Shown: positions 1 to 8,541 of the stretch, piece by piece
Position numbering within the stretch: position 1 is the stretch's first letter
Layout of the letters: each line of letters begins with the position of its first letter
DNA from: Verrucomicrobiota bacterium
GTDB lineage: Bacteria; Verrucomicrobiota; Verrucomicrobiia; Opitutales; Opitutaceae
Reading direction: 5' to 3'
Assembly: GCA_023443455.1 (NCBI GenBank)
Contig: JAEZUE010000107.1
Coordinates: 92,646-156,645, forward strand
DNA: 64,000 nt
The notes under the pieces: generated by a model
Databases searched by the model: none
What the model was told of the DNA's origin: nothing
What the model saw: the letters and a program-made list of their open reading frames with translations, nothing else
Position numbers and translations under genes: made by a program

Positions 1-1
1 G

Positions 2-1516
2 CTCAACCGCCTGCGGCGTGCCCCGTGGCGCCGGCTCGCGCCGCTCGCGCTGCTCTGCGTCACCATGGGGCTGACACTCGTCGCGAGCCACCGCGGATTC
101 TTCGCCGCGAAACTCGCCGGCACCGCCGCGGCCGACCAGTTCGACCGCAGCTACGCCGGGGCCGAGCTCTACGCCCTCAAGCCGATCGACCTGTTCATGC
201 CGCCGACCGACCACCGCAGCCACCTCCTGCGCGACCTCGGCCGGATCTACGTCTCGGATACTCCGCTCCGGGGCGAACCCTTCTACAACTATCTCGGTGT
301 CGTCGGCGCCGCCGGCCTGCTCTGGCTGCTGTGGGCGGCGTTGCGGCACGTCGCCCGGCCCCGCCAGGGCTGCCGCGCACCGGACGCCGCCCTCGGGGCA
401 CTCTGGTGCCTGGGCATCGCCACCGTCGGCGGCGGCACCGCGGCGCTCGCACTCGCCGGCATCGACTGGTTCCGCGCCAGCAACCGCATCAGCGTCTTCA
501 TCGCGCTCTGGGCCCTGCTTTTCCTGTTCGGGCAATTGCATCGCCGCACCCGCCGCTGGCCGCGCGCGGTCACAGTGCCGCTCGCCGCCGCGATCGGCAT
601 CGGCGGCTGGTTCGAGCAGACGCCCTGGTTCGACTTCCCCGCGGCGCGCGCCCAAGCCGCCGAACGCCTCGCCGCCGATGCGGCGACAGTCGCCGCGCTC
701 GAAGACGCGGCCGGGGCCGATGCGATGCTCTTCCAACTGCCGTTCGTGCCCTTTCCCGAGGCGGGCCGGACGAACCGCATGGTCGACTACGAGCACTTCC
801 GCCCGTTCCTCGCCTCGGAGTCGTTGAAACTTTCATACGGTGGCCTCGCCGGTCTGCCCGCGACCAATTGGTACGCCGCCACCGCCCGCCTGACCCCGGC
901 CGATCTGGTCGCGCGCCTCCAGGCCGCCGGCTTCTCGGTGCTCTGGATCGACCGGCGCGCCTATGCCGACGACGGCGCCGCGCTGCTCGGCCGGCTCCGC
1001 GCGCTCGGCCTCGCCGAGATCCCCACCGCCCGCGCCGGCGAGATCGCCGCTTTCGGGCTGACGCCGGCCGCCCTCCCGGCGTCGCCGGATCTCGAAGACA
1101 CCCGCATCCTGCCGCCCTGGAATCCGTTCGCGCCCGACCCGCCCGGCGGCGCGCCTTGGCTGCTCGATCTCGGCGGTTGGTCGCCCCCCGAACGCAGCGC
1201 CGAACGCATTTGGCGCTGGGCGCGGCGCGAGGCCTCGCTCGGCCTCGACTGGCGGGGAGCCACGACCGAAGGGGAACTGCGTTTCGCCGTGACCAGCGTC
1301 GCCGACGCGACCCTCATCCTCGAGGTCGACGACCGGGAGCTCGCGCGGATCGAAGTCGTCGGGGGCCGGCGACACGAGATACGCCTCGCCTGCCCGCTCC
1401 GCCCCGGCATGCAGCGGATCCGTTTCCTCTACCCGGGCCGGCTCCGGCGCATGGGGCGCGACTCCCGGCAGATCGGGTTCATGGTCGAGGCTCCCGTCGG
1501 CGTGCCCCGCCCGTAG
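2..1516 (+). CDS. Integral membrane protein, 3' part (5' end outside window)
   Basis: The reading frame is already open at base 2, so the start lies upstream; about 504 residues are visible. The first two thirds hold several hydrophobic stretches (around the segments LAPLALLCVTMGL, YLGVVGAAGLLWLLWAAL, LGIATVGGGTAALALAG, ISVFIALWALLFLFG and VTVPLAAAIGIGG) that look like transmembrane helices. The last third (from about base 640) is soluble and mixed alpha/beta, ending in a beta-rich segment. The layout (polytopic membrane domain, then a large extracytoplasmic tail) resembles YfhO-like or GT-C type glycosyltransferases, but no catalytic motif is visible because the N-terminus is missing. It converges on eutC with a 19-bp gap. 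Function is an inference from architecture only. Confidence 0.7.
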   Translation, partial: LNRLRRAPWRRLAPLALLCVTMGLTLVASHRGFFAAKLAGTAAADQFDRSYAGAELYALKPIDLFMPPTDHRSHLLRDLGRIYVSDTPLRGEPFYNYLGVVGAAGLLWLLWAALRHVARPRQGCRAPDAALGALWCLGIATVGGGTAALALAGIDWFRASNRISVFIALWALLFLFGQLHRRTRRWPRAVTVPLAAAIGIGGWFEQTPWFDFPAARAQAAERLAADAATVAALEDAAGADAMLFQLPFVPFPEAGRTNRMVDYEHFRPFLASESLKLSYGGLAGLPATNWYAATARLTPADLVARLQAAGFSVLWIDRRAYADDGAALLGRLRALGLAEIPTARAGEIAAFGLTPAALPASPDLEDTRILPPWNPFAPDPPGGAPWLLDLGGWSPPERSAERIWRWARREASLGLDWRGATTEGELRFAVTSVADATLILEVDDRELARIEVVGGRRHEIRLACPLRPGMQRIRFLYPGRLRRMGRDSRQIGFMVEAPVGVPRP

Positions 1517-1535
1517 CCGCCGCGGCGGCCACGGT

Positions 1536-2414
1536 TCACCACTCGCCGTCGGCCGGCAGGGCCTTCCCCGTATCCTTGAGCTCGACACCGCTGATGCCCC
1601 GCCGCGCCGACTCCATGAGCAGGTGGGCGAGCTTCTGCGCGGCGGCCTTGGGCGGCAGGCCCTCGGCGCGGATGTTCGACACGCAGTTGCGGTCGGCGTC
1701 GGTGCAGGCCGCACGCGGCATGAACGTGAAATAGGCGCCGAGACTGTCGGGCGAACCCAGGCCCGGGCGCTCGCCGAGCAGCATGAGCGAATGCCGGGCG
1801 CCGAGGATCTCGCCGATCTCGTCCTGCAGCTTCACCCGGCCGAACGGGACAATGAAGATCGGATACAGGCTCCAGTTGGCGGCCCGGAGCAGCGGCACCA
1901 GATGCGTGAGCACGGCCCCGCTCTGCCGCTCCGCCGCGAGGGAGGAAAGCCCGTCGGAGACGATGATCACCAGGTCCCGCGCGCCCCAGAGCGAGCGGCG
2001 CGCCACCAGCGCGGCGCGCATCTCGGGGTGGAGGCAACGGCCGAGGTCGGGGCGCACCAGATAGGTGCGCCGGTCGGCGGCGGCGGTGTCGACCCGCACG
2101 CTGTCGAGTCCGGCGCGGCCCAGGGCGGCACCGAGCGAATCGGCGTGGAACTCCATCTGCACGGCATCGCGGGCACGGGCATGCGAGAGCCGGAAATCGA
2201 GCATCGAGTCGGTGCGCACGCTGCCGCCGGCCCGCCCGAGCGCGATGCGCGCGCTGGTGAAGCGCCGGAGCGGTTCCCAGGGATCGGCGGCGGTGGGCTC
2301 GCCGGTGGCCGGGCGAACGTTGCGGCCACCCGGCGGGGCGCGATCGCCCTCCGGGCCCGACAGGGTTCGGGTGATCGAGGCGGGGCGGGCCGAGGGGGTC
2401 TCAAGCGAGGGCAT
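1536..2414 (-). CDS. eutC: Ethanolamine ammonia-lyase small subunit
   Basis: Small subunit of the adenosylcobalamin-dependent enzyme that splits ethanolamine into acetaldehyde and ammonia; it forms the cobalamin-binding complex with EutB in the cytoplasm. The 292 residues match the usual EutC length. Family-like blocks are visible: RRFTSARIALGRAGGS near the N-terminus, DLVIIVSDGLSS in the middle, LLGERPGLGSPDSLGAYFTF, and NIRAEGLPPKAAAQKLAHLL near the end. The start overlaps the eutB stop by 14 bp, indicating translational coupling. No microcompartment shell, eutA or acetaldehyde dehydrogenase gene is in the window, so acetaldehyde must be handled by enzymes encoded elsewhere. Confidence 0.95.
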   Translation of the reverse strand: MPSLETPSARPASITRTLSGPEGDRAPPGGRNVRPATGEPTAADPWEPLRRFTSARIALGRAGGSVRTDSMLDFRLSHARARDAVQMEFHADSLGAALGRAGLDSVRVDTAAADRRTYLVRPDLGRCLHPEMRAALVARRSLWGARDLVIIVSDGLSSLAAERQSGAVLTHLVPLLRAANWSLYPIFIVPFGRVKLQDEIGEILGARHSLMLLGERPGLGSPDSLGAYFTFMPRAACTDADRNCVSNIRAEGLPPKAAAQKLAHLLMESARRGISGVELKDTGKALPADGEW

Positions 2415-3792
2415 GGTCGATCAGGGTGTGGTGGGAGCCGATGGGGAGCAGGCGGTCGCCGCCCGCGACGATGCGCATCTTTTCCAGCCAGGCCTCGAAT
2501 TCCGGGGCGGGCTTGAGTCCGAGCGCCTGCCGCAGGTAGTGGCTGTCGTGGAACGAGGTCGACTGGTAGCCGAGCATGATGTCGTCGGCCCCGGGGATGC
2601 CCATGATGTAGTTGCAGCCGGCGACGCCGAGCAGGGTCATGAGCGTATCCATGTCGTCCTGGTCGGCTTCGGCGTGGTTGGTGTAACAGACGTCGCAGCC
2701 CATGGGCACGCCGAGCAGCTTGCCGCAGAAATGGTCCTCGAGCCCGGCGCGGATGATCTGCTTCCCGTCGTAGAGGTATTCGGGCCCGATGAAGCCCACG
2801 ACGGTGTTGACCAGCAGCGGCGCGAAGCGGCGGGCGACCGCGTAGGCGCGCGCCTCGCAGGTCTGCTGGTCGACGCCGTGGTGCGCACCGGCGGAGAGCG
2901 CCGAGCCCTGCCCGGTCTCGAAGTACATCACGTTGTTGCCCACGGTGCCGCGGTTGAGCGAAAGCGCCGCCTCGCGCGCCTCGGCCAGCAGGGCGAGGTT
3001 CACCCCGAAGCTGCGGTTCGCCGCCTCGGTGCCGGCGATCGACTGGAAGACGAGGTCGACCGGCGCTCCGCGGCGCATCGCCTCCAACTGCGTGGTGACG
3101 TGGGCGAGGATGCAGGACTGGGTGGGGATCGAGTAGCGCTGGATGAGCTCGTCGATGAGCTTCAACAACGTCTCCACCGCGGGCACGCTGTCGGAGGCGG
3201 GATTGATGCCGATGACGGCATCGCCGCAGCCGTAGAGCAGGCCGTCGACGATGGAGGCGGCGATGCCCTTCGCGTCGTCGGTGGGATGGTTCGGCTGCAG
3301 GCGCACCGCCAGCCGCCCGGGCAGGCCGATCGTGTCGCGGAACGCGGTGACGACGCGGCACTTCTTCGCGACGAGGATCAGGTCCTGGTTGCCCATGAGC
3401 TTCGAGACCGCGGCGACCATCTCCGGGGTGAGACCGGGCACGAGTGCGCGCAGCACATGCTCGTCGGTCTCGTAGCGCAGCAACCATTCGCGGAAGCCGC
3501 CGACGGTGAGGCCGGCGACCGGCGCGAAGGCGTGCCGGTCGTGTGTATCCACGATCAGGCGCGTGACTTCGTCGGTCTCGTACGGGACGAGCTGCTCCTC
3601 GAGGAACCGGGCCAGGGGCACCTCGGCCAGGCAGAGCTGCGCGGCCACGCGTTCCTCGGCGGAGGCCGCGGCCAGGCCGGCGAGCTCGTCGCCCGAACGG
3701 CGGGGGGTCGCCTTCGCCATCAGTTCGCGCAACGAGCCGAAATCGTAGCGGAGCCCTCCGGAGTTGAGCGACCATTGGTGGCGATTGGACAT
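2401..3792 (-). CDS. eutB: Ethanolamine ammonia-lyase large (catalytic) subunit
   Basis: Large TIM-barrel subunit of adenosylcobalamin-dependent ethanolamine ammonia-lyase. The 463 residues are close to the usual length of about 455. Typical blocks include DEVTRLIVDTHD near residue 80, GDAVIGINPASDS near the middle, the segment GSALSAGAHHGVDQQT, and DVCYTNHAEADQDDMD toward the C-terminus. It lies 64 bp after dctM and overlaps eutC by 14 bp, and is therefore probably part of the dctPQM-eutBC transcript. No cobalamin riboswitch was recognised upstream of the operon. Confidence 0.96.
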   Translation of the reverse strand: MSNRHQWSLNSGGLRYDFGSLRELMAKATPRRSGDELAGLAAASAEERVAAQLCLAEVPLARFLEEQLVPYETDEVTRLIVDTHDRHAFAPVAGLTVGGFREWLLRYETDEHVLRALVPGLTPEMVAAVSKLMGNQDLILVAKKCRVVTAFRDTIGLPGRLAVRLQPNHPTDDAKGIAASIVDGLLYGCGDAVIGINPASDSVPAVETLLKLIDELIQRYSIPTQSCILAHVTTQLEAMRRGAPVDLVFQSIAGTEAANRSFGVNLALLAEAREAALSLNRGTVGNNVMYFETGQGSALSAGAHHGVDQQTCEARAYAVARRFAPLLVNTVVGFIGPEYLYDGKQIIRAGLEDHFCGKLLGVPMGCDVCYTNHAEADQDDMDTLMTLLGVAGCNYIMGIPGADDIMLGYQSTSFHDSHYLRQALGLKPAPEFEAWLEKMRIVAGGDRLLPIGSHHTLIDHALA

Positions 3793-3856
3793 GGGACGAG
3801 GCGCGACGCGCGGGAAGTGGGAGCGGGATTGCGGGCGGTTCGGAGTGGCCGTGGGC

Positions 3857-5179
3857 TCACTTCACCATGAACTTCTCGGGCAGCCAGAGAGCGATCTCGG
3901 GAAAGACCATCAGGAGCACGATCGTGACGAACATCAGAGCCGAGAACGGGATGATGGAGGAGTAGATGACCTTCAGCGGGAAATCCTTCGGGGCCATCGC
4001 CTTCATGAGGAAGAGATTGTATCCGAACGGCGGGGTGATGTAGGCGATCTGGCAGGTGACGGTGTAGAGCACGCCGAACCAGACCAGGCTGAAGCCCATC
4101 GCGTTGACCAGGGGCACGTAGAGCGGGGCCACGATCACGAGCATGGCGGTGTCGTCGAGGAACATGCCCATGATCACGAAGGAGATCTGCATGAGGATGA
4201 TCACGTGCCAGCGGTTCAGCCCCCACTCGTTGAGGAAGAGGCCCTCGATCGCCTTGACCGCGCCGAGGCCGTCGAAGACCGCGCCGAAAGCCAGCGCCGC
4301 CATGATGATCCACATGAACATCGCGCTGATGTTGAGCGTCTGCCGCACGGTGCTGTGCAGCACAGTTTTCGTGAGGCGCTTGCGGCCCCACGCCACGAGC
4401 AGCGCGGCCACGGCGCCCACCGCGGAGCTCTCGACCAGGCTGGTGACGCCGCCGAGGAACAGGCCGATGACGATGAACATGATCGCCAGCGGAATGAAGC
4501 CGGCCGAGAGCAGGCGGAACTTCTCGCGTAGCGGAACCTTCAATTCGTCCTCGGTGGCGAGCGGCGCCAGCTCGGGCTGGAGACGGCAGCGGATGACGAC
4601 GTAGGCGAGGAAGAGGCCCGCCATGAGCAGGCCGGGGAAAACGCCGGCCAACCAGAGCTGCCCGACGGGCTGGCGGGCGATCATGCCGTAGAGCACGAGC
4701 ACCACGCTGGGCGGCACGAGGATGCCCAGCGAACTGCCGGCCTGGATCACGCCCGAGACCATGCGTTTGTCGTAGTTGCGTTTCAACATCTCGGGCATCG
4801 CGATGCTGCAACCGATCGCCATGCCGGCCACGCTCAGGCCGTTCATCGCGGAGATGAGCACCATCAGCAGGATGGTGCCGATCGCCAGGCCGCCGCGCAG
4901 GCGCCCGGTCCAGACGTGCAGCATGTTGTAGAGGTCGTTGGCGATGCCCGACTCCGAGAGCATGTAGCCCATGAAGACGAACATCGGCAGCGTGAGCAGC
5001 GGGTACCAGTTGAGCAGCTTGATGCTCGCGTTGAAACCCATCGCCGCCGCGCCATCGCCCCAGAGCAGCAACGAGGTCGCCACGGCGACAAAGCCGATCA
5101 TCGCAAACACGCGCTGGCCGGTGGCCATGAGGACCATCATCCCCAGGAACATCACCAGCACGATCATCTCGTGGCTCAT
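3857..5179 (-). CDS. dctM: TRAP transporter large permease (DctM family)
   Basis: Large membrane subunit of a tripartite ATP-independent periplasmic transporter, the part that carries solute inward driven by an ion gradient. The 440 residues are almost entirely hydrophobic helices, consistent with the 12 or so helices of the family. Family features include the N-terminal sequence MIVLVMFLGMMVLMATGQRVFAMIGF, the segment GIANDLYNMLHVWTGRLRGG, the block SSLGILVPPSVVLVLYG (the PPS motif of DctM) and TPPFGYNLFLMKA near the C-terminus. The start overlaps dctQ by 4 bp (ATGA). Placement directly before eutBC suggests that the substrate is ethanolamine or a compound giving ethanolamine; that is an inference. 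Confidence 0.93.
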   Translation of the reverse strand: MSHEMIVLVMFLGMMVLMATGQRVFAMIGFVAVATSLLLWGDGAAAMGFNASIKLLNWYPLLTLPMFVFMGYMLSESGIANDLYNMLHVWTGRLRGGLAIGTILLMVLISAMNGLSVAGMAIGCSIAMPEMLKRNYDKRMVSGVIQAGSSLGILVPPSVVLVLYGMIARQPVGQLWLAGVFPGLLMAGLFLAYVVIRCRLQPELAPLATEDELKVPLREKFRLLSAGFIPLAIMFIVIGLFLGGVTSLVESSAVGAVAALLVAWGRKRLTKTVLHSTVRQTLNISAMFMWIIMAALAFGAVFDGLGAVKAIEGLFLNEWGLNRWHVIILMQISFVIMGMFLDDTAMLVIVAPLYVPLVNAMGFSLVWFGVLYTVTCQIAYITPPFGYNLFLMKAMAPKDFPLKVIYSSIIPFSALMFVTIVLLMVFPEIALWLPEKFMVK

Positions 5180-5865
5180 CGCAGCTCCTTCCCGCAGGCA
5201 CCGGCCACATCGCGGATCAGCCGGGCGACGACCTGCAGCGTCATCAGCAGGATGCCCACCGTCATGATGATCTTGATCGGGGCCATCGGGGGCGCCCAGG
5301 CGGTGTAGTTCTTCTGGCCGTATTCAAGGGCGTAGTGCGAGCTGGAGATCGCGCCGTTGAGCAGCACCCCCATGTAGAAGAGCACGACCAGGCCGGTGAC
5401 GGCATCGACGGTGAACTTGGTGCGCTCGCTCCAACGCTCGCGGAAGACGTCCATGCGCACGTGCGCGTCGTCCTGGAAGGTGAAGCCGCCGCCGAGCAGG
5501 TAGTAGGCGGCCATCGTGAACTGGGCCATCTCCATGACCCAGATCGCGGGCGACTTGAAGACGACGTTGGTGACCATCGCGTACGCCAGCACCGCCATCA
5601 TCACGAAGAGCAGGTACATCGCGAAGAGACCGACACCGCGGTTGGTCGCGTCGACGGTGCGCACATAGCCGCGCAGGAACGCGCCCACGCCGCCCGAGAT
5701 CCGGTCGTACGCCTCGTAAGTGTTGAGTAGTCCCGTGTCGCGGGGTGGTGCGTCGGTGCCGACGCCGGCATAGGCCGGAGTCAACCCCGCGCCCATGAAG
5801 GCGAGGGAGTGGCGATGCACGTGGCGCATCGGCGGTTCGGATTCGGAAAAGTCGGCGGCGGACAT
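5176..5865 (-). CDS. dctQ: TRAP transporter small permease (DctQ family)
   Basis: Small four-helix membrane subunit that pairs with DctM. Four hydrophobic segments are visible (GLFAMYLLFVMMAVLAYAMV, MAQFTMAAYYLLGGGFTF, FTVDAVTGLVVLFYMGVLLN and IKIIMTVGILLMTLQVVARL). The DctQ signature appears as DDAHVRMDVFRERWSER between helices 2 and 3. At 229 residues it is longer than many DctQ proteins because of about 60 extra N-terminal residues before the first helix; an internal start (for example the Met of MRHVHRH or of MGAGL) is possible. It is separated by 129 bp from dctP and overlaps dctM by 4 bp. Confidence 0.9.
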   Translation of the reverse strand: MSAADFSESEPPMRHVHRHSLAFMGAGLTPAYAGVGTDAPPRDTGLLNTYEAYDRISGGVGAFLRGYVRTVDATNRGVGLFAMYLLFVMMAVLAYAMVTNVVFKSPAIWVMEMAQFTMAAYYLLGGGFTFQDDAHVRMDVFRERWSERTKFTVDAVTGLVVLFYMGVLLNGAISSSHYALEYGQKNYTAWAPPMAPIKIIMTVGILLMTLQVVARLIRDVAGACGKELR

Positions 5866-5994
5866 GTGGGGGCCTCGGTTCCTCGAAAGGGAAAATAGAA
5901 AACCTGTTCAGGGCGTCGCGGCCCTGTTGCAGATGGTTGGAGGGGAATGCGCGAGTCCGGCACGGAGAGCCGGACTCGCGCGGCAAACAACGGC

Positions 5995-7032
5995 TCAGCC
6001 GCGGTACGGGCGGCCGGCCTTCTGCATGAGGGCGTTGTAGTCCTTGAAGATCTGCACGACCTTCGCGGCGCGCGGGCTGGTGGTCGCGATCTCGTCCCAG
6101 AACTTCACGGCCTCGTCCTCGACCGTCTTCCACTCCTCGTCGGGAATGGTGGTGAGCTTGAGCTTCGGCCCCTCGACGCGGAGCTTGGCCTCGCCGCCCC
6201 AATACCAGTACTGGCGGTAGTAGTGCGAGCTGTCCATGCACAGCTTGAAGAGGGTCTTGAGGTGTTCGGGCACCGCTTCCCACGACTTCGTATTCGCGAA
6301 GTAGGAACCGCACCAGGCGCCGGCGATGTTGTTCGTGAGGAAATGGTTGGTCACGTCGGCCCAGCCCACGGTGTAGTCCTCGGTGATGCCCGACCAGGCG
6401 ACGCCGTCGAGCTCGCCGGTGCGCAGCGCCATCTCGCAGTCCTCGTAGGGCAGCGTGACGGGCACCACCCCGAAGCGGGAGAGGAAGCGGCCGGCGGTCG
6501 GGAAGGTGTAGACCTTCTTGCCCTTGAGGTCGGCCAAGCGGTTGATCGGGGCCTTGGTGGCGAAGTGGCAGGGGTCCCAGGCGCCGGCGCTCAGCCAGGT
6601 CACGCCCTTGATCTCGCTGTACGACTCCTGCCAGATCTTATCGAGGCCGAACTGGTAGAAGAGCGTCGGGATGTCGAGGCTGTACCGGGTGGCGAAGGGG
6701 AAGTATCCACCAAACACCGCCACATCGGCCGGCGAGGCGATCGAGTCGTCGTCGCTCTGCACCGCGTCGATCGTGCCCGCCTGCATGGCGCGGAAGAGCT
6801 CGCTGGTCGGCACGAGCTGGTCGGCGCAATACAGCTCGATCACCATCTCGCCGTTGGCGGCCTTGTTGAAGGCGTCGATCGAGGGCTTGATCACGTGCTC
6901 GGCCAGCGCCGGGCCCGCGTAGGTCTGCAGGCGCCATTTGATCGGGGCCTTCTTGGCTCCGATGATGTAGGGGGCGGAGATTGCCGCGGCGCCGCCGAGG
7001 CAGGCCTTCTTCAGGAATTCGCGTTTGTTCAT
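5995..7032 (-). CDS. dctP: TRAP transporter periplasmic substrate-binding protein (DctP family)
   Basis: Extracytoplasmic binding protein that delivers solute to DctQM. The N-terminus MNKREFLKKACLGG followed by a hydrophobic stretch is Tat-like, with KR instead of the twin arginine, ending near AISAPYIIGA. The mature part has the family pattern: IKWRLQTYAGPALAEH at the start, FNKAANGEMVIELYCADQL, and RLADLKGKKVYTFPTAGRFL, the DctP signature region where the ligand-contacting arginine lies. The length of 345 residues is normal. It is the first gene of the dctPQM-eutBC operon. The ligand cannot be read from the sequence; ethanolamine or a related amine is suggested only by the downstream genes. 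Confidence 0.92.
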   Translation of the reverse strand: MNKREFLKKACLGGAAAISAPYIIGAKKAPIKWRLQTYAGPALAEHVIKPSIDAFNKAANGEMVIELYCADQLVPTSELFRAMQAGTIDAVQSDDDSIASPADVAVFGGYFPFATRYSLDIPTLFYQFGLDKIWQESYSEIKGVTWLSAGAWDPCHFATKAPINRLADLKGKKVYTFPTAGRFLSRFGVVPVTLPYEDCEMALRTGELDGVAWSGITEDYTVGWADVTNHFLTNNIAGAWCGSYFANTKSWEAVPEHLKTLFKLCMDSSHYYRQYWYWGGEAKLRVEGPKLKLTTIPDEEWKTVEDEAVKFWDEIATTSPRAAKVVQIFKDYNALMQKAGRPYRG

Positions 7033-7395
7033 GGATGATCCCGTGTCTTTGCGCTGGTGGAATAGTGGAGTTGGTGGAGGTGGGGTCCCCGGGCGCGCCT
7101 TCGGTCGAGACGAAGCGACGAGCGGAAACCGGAGCGGATCGGGCGGTCGGCTGTGGTGCCGAACCGCACGACCCGTCCCGGTCCTTTTTTAGCATCGGTT
7201 GTGCCAGCCGCTCTCCGCCCCCGCGATTCGGTGCCCGAGTTTTTCCGGCCCGCACATTTCCCGCCATTCGCGACATTTTCGTAGGGCATTTCCGCGCAAT
7301 CGGCACCGGCACCGGAATCGCTGGACGTTTTTGCCCGCCGCCGCGGCGGAGTTCGGTCGTGACGCCCCCACTCCGCCGCGACATTCTCCCGTTCC
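7033..7395. other. Divergent intergenic region, dctP / cupin
   Basis: These 363 bases separate the divergent TRAP-eut operon and the cupin gene and must hold both promoters. I see a run of T (six) at about 7183-7189 and GC-rich palindromic patches, but no recognisable riboswitch, operator or small gene. Confidence 0.5.
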
Positions 7396-7848
7396 ATGAA
7401 TCGTTTTCACCGATACTCCGGCCTCGCGGTGGTCGCGCTCGCCCTGGTCGTGCTCCCCGTTTCCGCCCGGGAAGGAAGCGGCGAATACAACCGCGCCGTC
7501 AAGGCCACCACGCTCCTGCGCACGACGACCGATGTGGCCGGCACCCCGCTCGCCTACCCGACCGGCGGCGACGCCGAAGTCAGCGGCCTGCTCGTCGAAC
7601 TGCCGCCCGGCGCGGAAACCGGCTGGCACCACCACACCGTGCCCTGCTTCGCCTACATCATCGAGGGCGAGATCGCGGTCGCGCAGAAGGACGGTCCCAC
7701 CCGCACGTTCAAGGCCGGCGACGCCTTCGCCGAACTGGTGAACAGCGAGCACAACGGCCGCACCATCGGCGACCAGCCGGTGCGCCTCGTCTTCTTCGCC
7801 GCCGGCATCAAGGGCGTGCCCTTCACCGCGAAGGGCGCCACCCCGTAG
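7396..7848 (+). CDS. Secreted single-domain cupin protein
   Basis: A 150-residue protein with a signal peptide (MNRFHRY then a hydrophobic stretch, cleavage likely after PVSA at residue 24). The rest is one cupin barrel: motif 1 is GWHHHTVPCFAYIIEGEIAV, giving the histidines and the following glutamate expected for metal binding, and motif 2 is FKAGDAFAELVNSEHNGR with a histidine. Cupins of this size are often metal-dependent sensors or small oxygenases; the actual activity cannot be told. It is probably periplasmic. A copy of the ~135-bp repeat begins 5 bp after its stop codon. Confidence 0.85.
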   Translation: MNRFHRYSGLAVVALALVVLPVSAREGSGEYNRAVKATTLLRTTTDVAGTPLAYPTGGDAEVSGLLVELPPGAETGWHHHTVPCFAYIIEGEIAVAQKDGPTRTFKAGDAFAELVNSEHNGRTIGDQPVRLVFFAAGIKGVPFTAKGATP

Positions 7849-7853
7849 CCGTG

Positions 7854-7990
7854 ATGATGCGGTCGAGAGGCGAGCGTCGAGGGACGAGCGCCAAACCACC
7901 GATGGCGAGCTTCCGGCACGAGTGCTTCGCTCGATCTCCTCTGTGATCGGCCCCTCGCCGCTCGTCACTCGTCACTCGACCGCATGCTTG
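7854..7990 (+). repeat. ~135-bp terminal-inverted-repeat element, copy A
   Basis: One of six related elements in the window. Its left end (GATGATGCGGTCGAG) and the reverse complement of its right end (CAAGCATGCGGTCGAG) share an imperfect terminal inverted repeat that continues with a G/C-rich block containing GCGTCGAGGG. The centre holds a hairpin-prone block around GCACGAGTGCTTCGCTCG. No ORF with protein features is present. It lies 5 bp past the cupin stop and before the convergent lipoprotein gene. The pattern resembles a MITE or a REP doublet (REPIN). Confidence 0.85.
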
Positions 7991-8025
7991 CTCCTTGGAC
8001 CACGATCCGCGTCCGGCCCACCCGG

Positions 8026-8409
8026 TCACCGCGCCACCCGCGACCAGCCGTCGCGGGTGAAAACCACCGCCGCTGGCACTTTGTCCAGCACGCCGAACTC
8101 GGCCGTCACACTCTCCGAGGCGGCGCTCGGATCTTCGGCCAGGAAGCGCACCCGAATCGAGGTGTTCTCGGGGAAGAAGCCGAACCGGGTGACGGGCACG
8201 TTCACCGACAGCGGCGCATGCCCGACCACCGCGCCCGCGAAGACCACCAAAGCCCCCTCCGGCCGGGACTCCACCCGCAGCCGTAGCTCGCCGGCTTTCG
8301 GTTCGGTCGGCGCGATCCGCCCGGACAGCCAGACCTTGTTTCCAGTCGTACAACCGCCGGACAGCAACAGTCCGGCGAACACAACACCGAGGAATGCGAG
8401 TTTCTTCAT
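8026..8409 (-). CDS. Lipoprotein with PEGA-like domain
   Basis: The start at 8409 (MKKLAFLGVVFAGLLLSGGC) places a lipobox, LSGGC, with the acylated cysteine at residue 20, so this start is preferred over an upstream in-frame ATG at 8433. The 127-residue product is therefore a lipid-anchored periplasmic or outer-membrane protein. The segment LRLRVESRPEGALVVFAGAVV followed by GHAPLSVNVP matches the PEGA pattern (a short beta-repeat with a P-x-G-A core), commonly seen in cell-surface proteins. No enzymatic function is predicted. It converges on the cupin gene with repeat copy A between them. Confidence 0.75.
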   Translation of the reverse strand: MKKLAFLGVVFAGLLLSGGCTTGNKVWLSGRIAPTEPKAGELRLRVESRPEGALVVFAGAVVGHAPLSVNVPVTRFGFFPENTSIRVRFLAEDPSAASESVTAEFGVLDKVPAAVVFTRDGWSRVAR

Positions 8410-8541
8410 GGGGAGATGGAACCGGGCGACCATGACGACCGATGCCGGCCCCGGCAGTTCCGCCAGTGAACGCGACCACGCGCGATTAACAACCCGCTGA
8501 CGGCGACACCGGCCCCAAGCTCGGCGATCGACAGGGTCGCA

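Noticed and set aside
5176..5865. dctQ N-terminal 60 residues as a separate small gene
   Set aside because: The frame is continuous with the four-helix protein and has no stop or new start context between the two parts.
7033..7395. A cobalamin riboswitch controlling the eut genes
   Set aside because: The genes need B12, so I looked for the conserved B12 box and flanking helices in the operon leader, but none was recognisable.
7854..7990. Repeat copies encoding a conserved short peptide (ending in F-A-R-S-P-L)
   Set aside because: The similar translations at the six sites come from the shared repeat; copies differ in length and indels would shift the frame, and no start context is conserved. 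I treat the element as non-coding.
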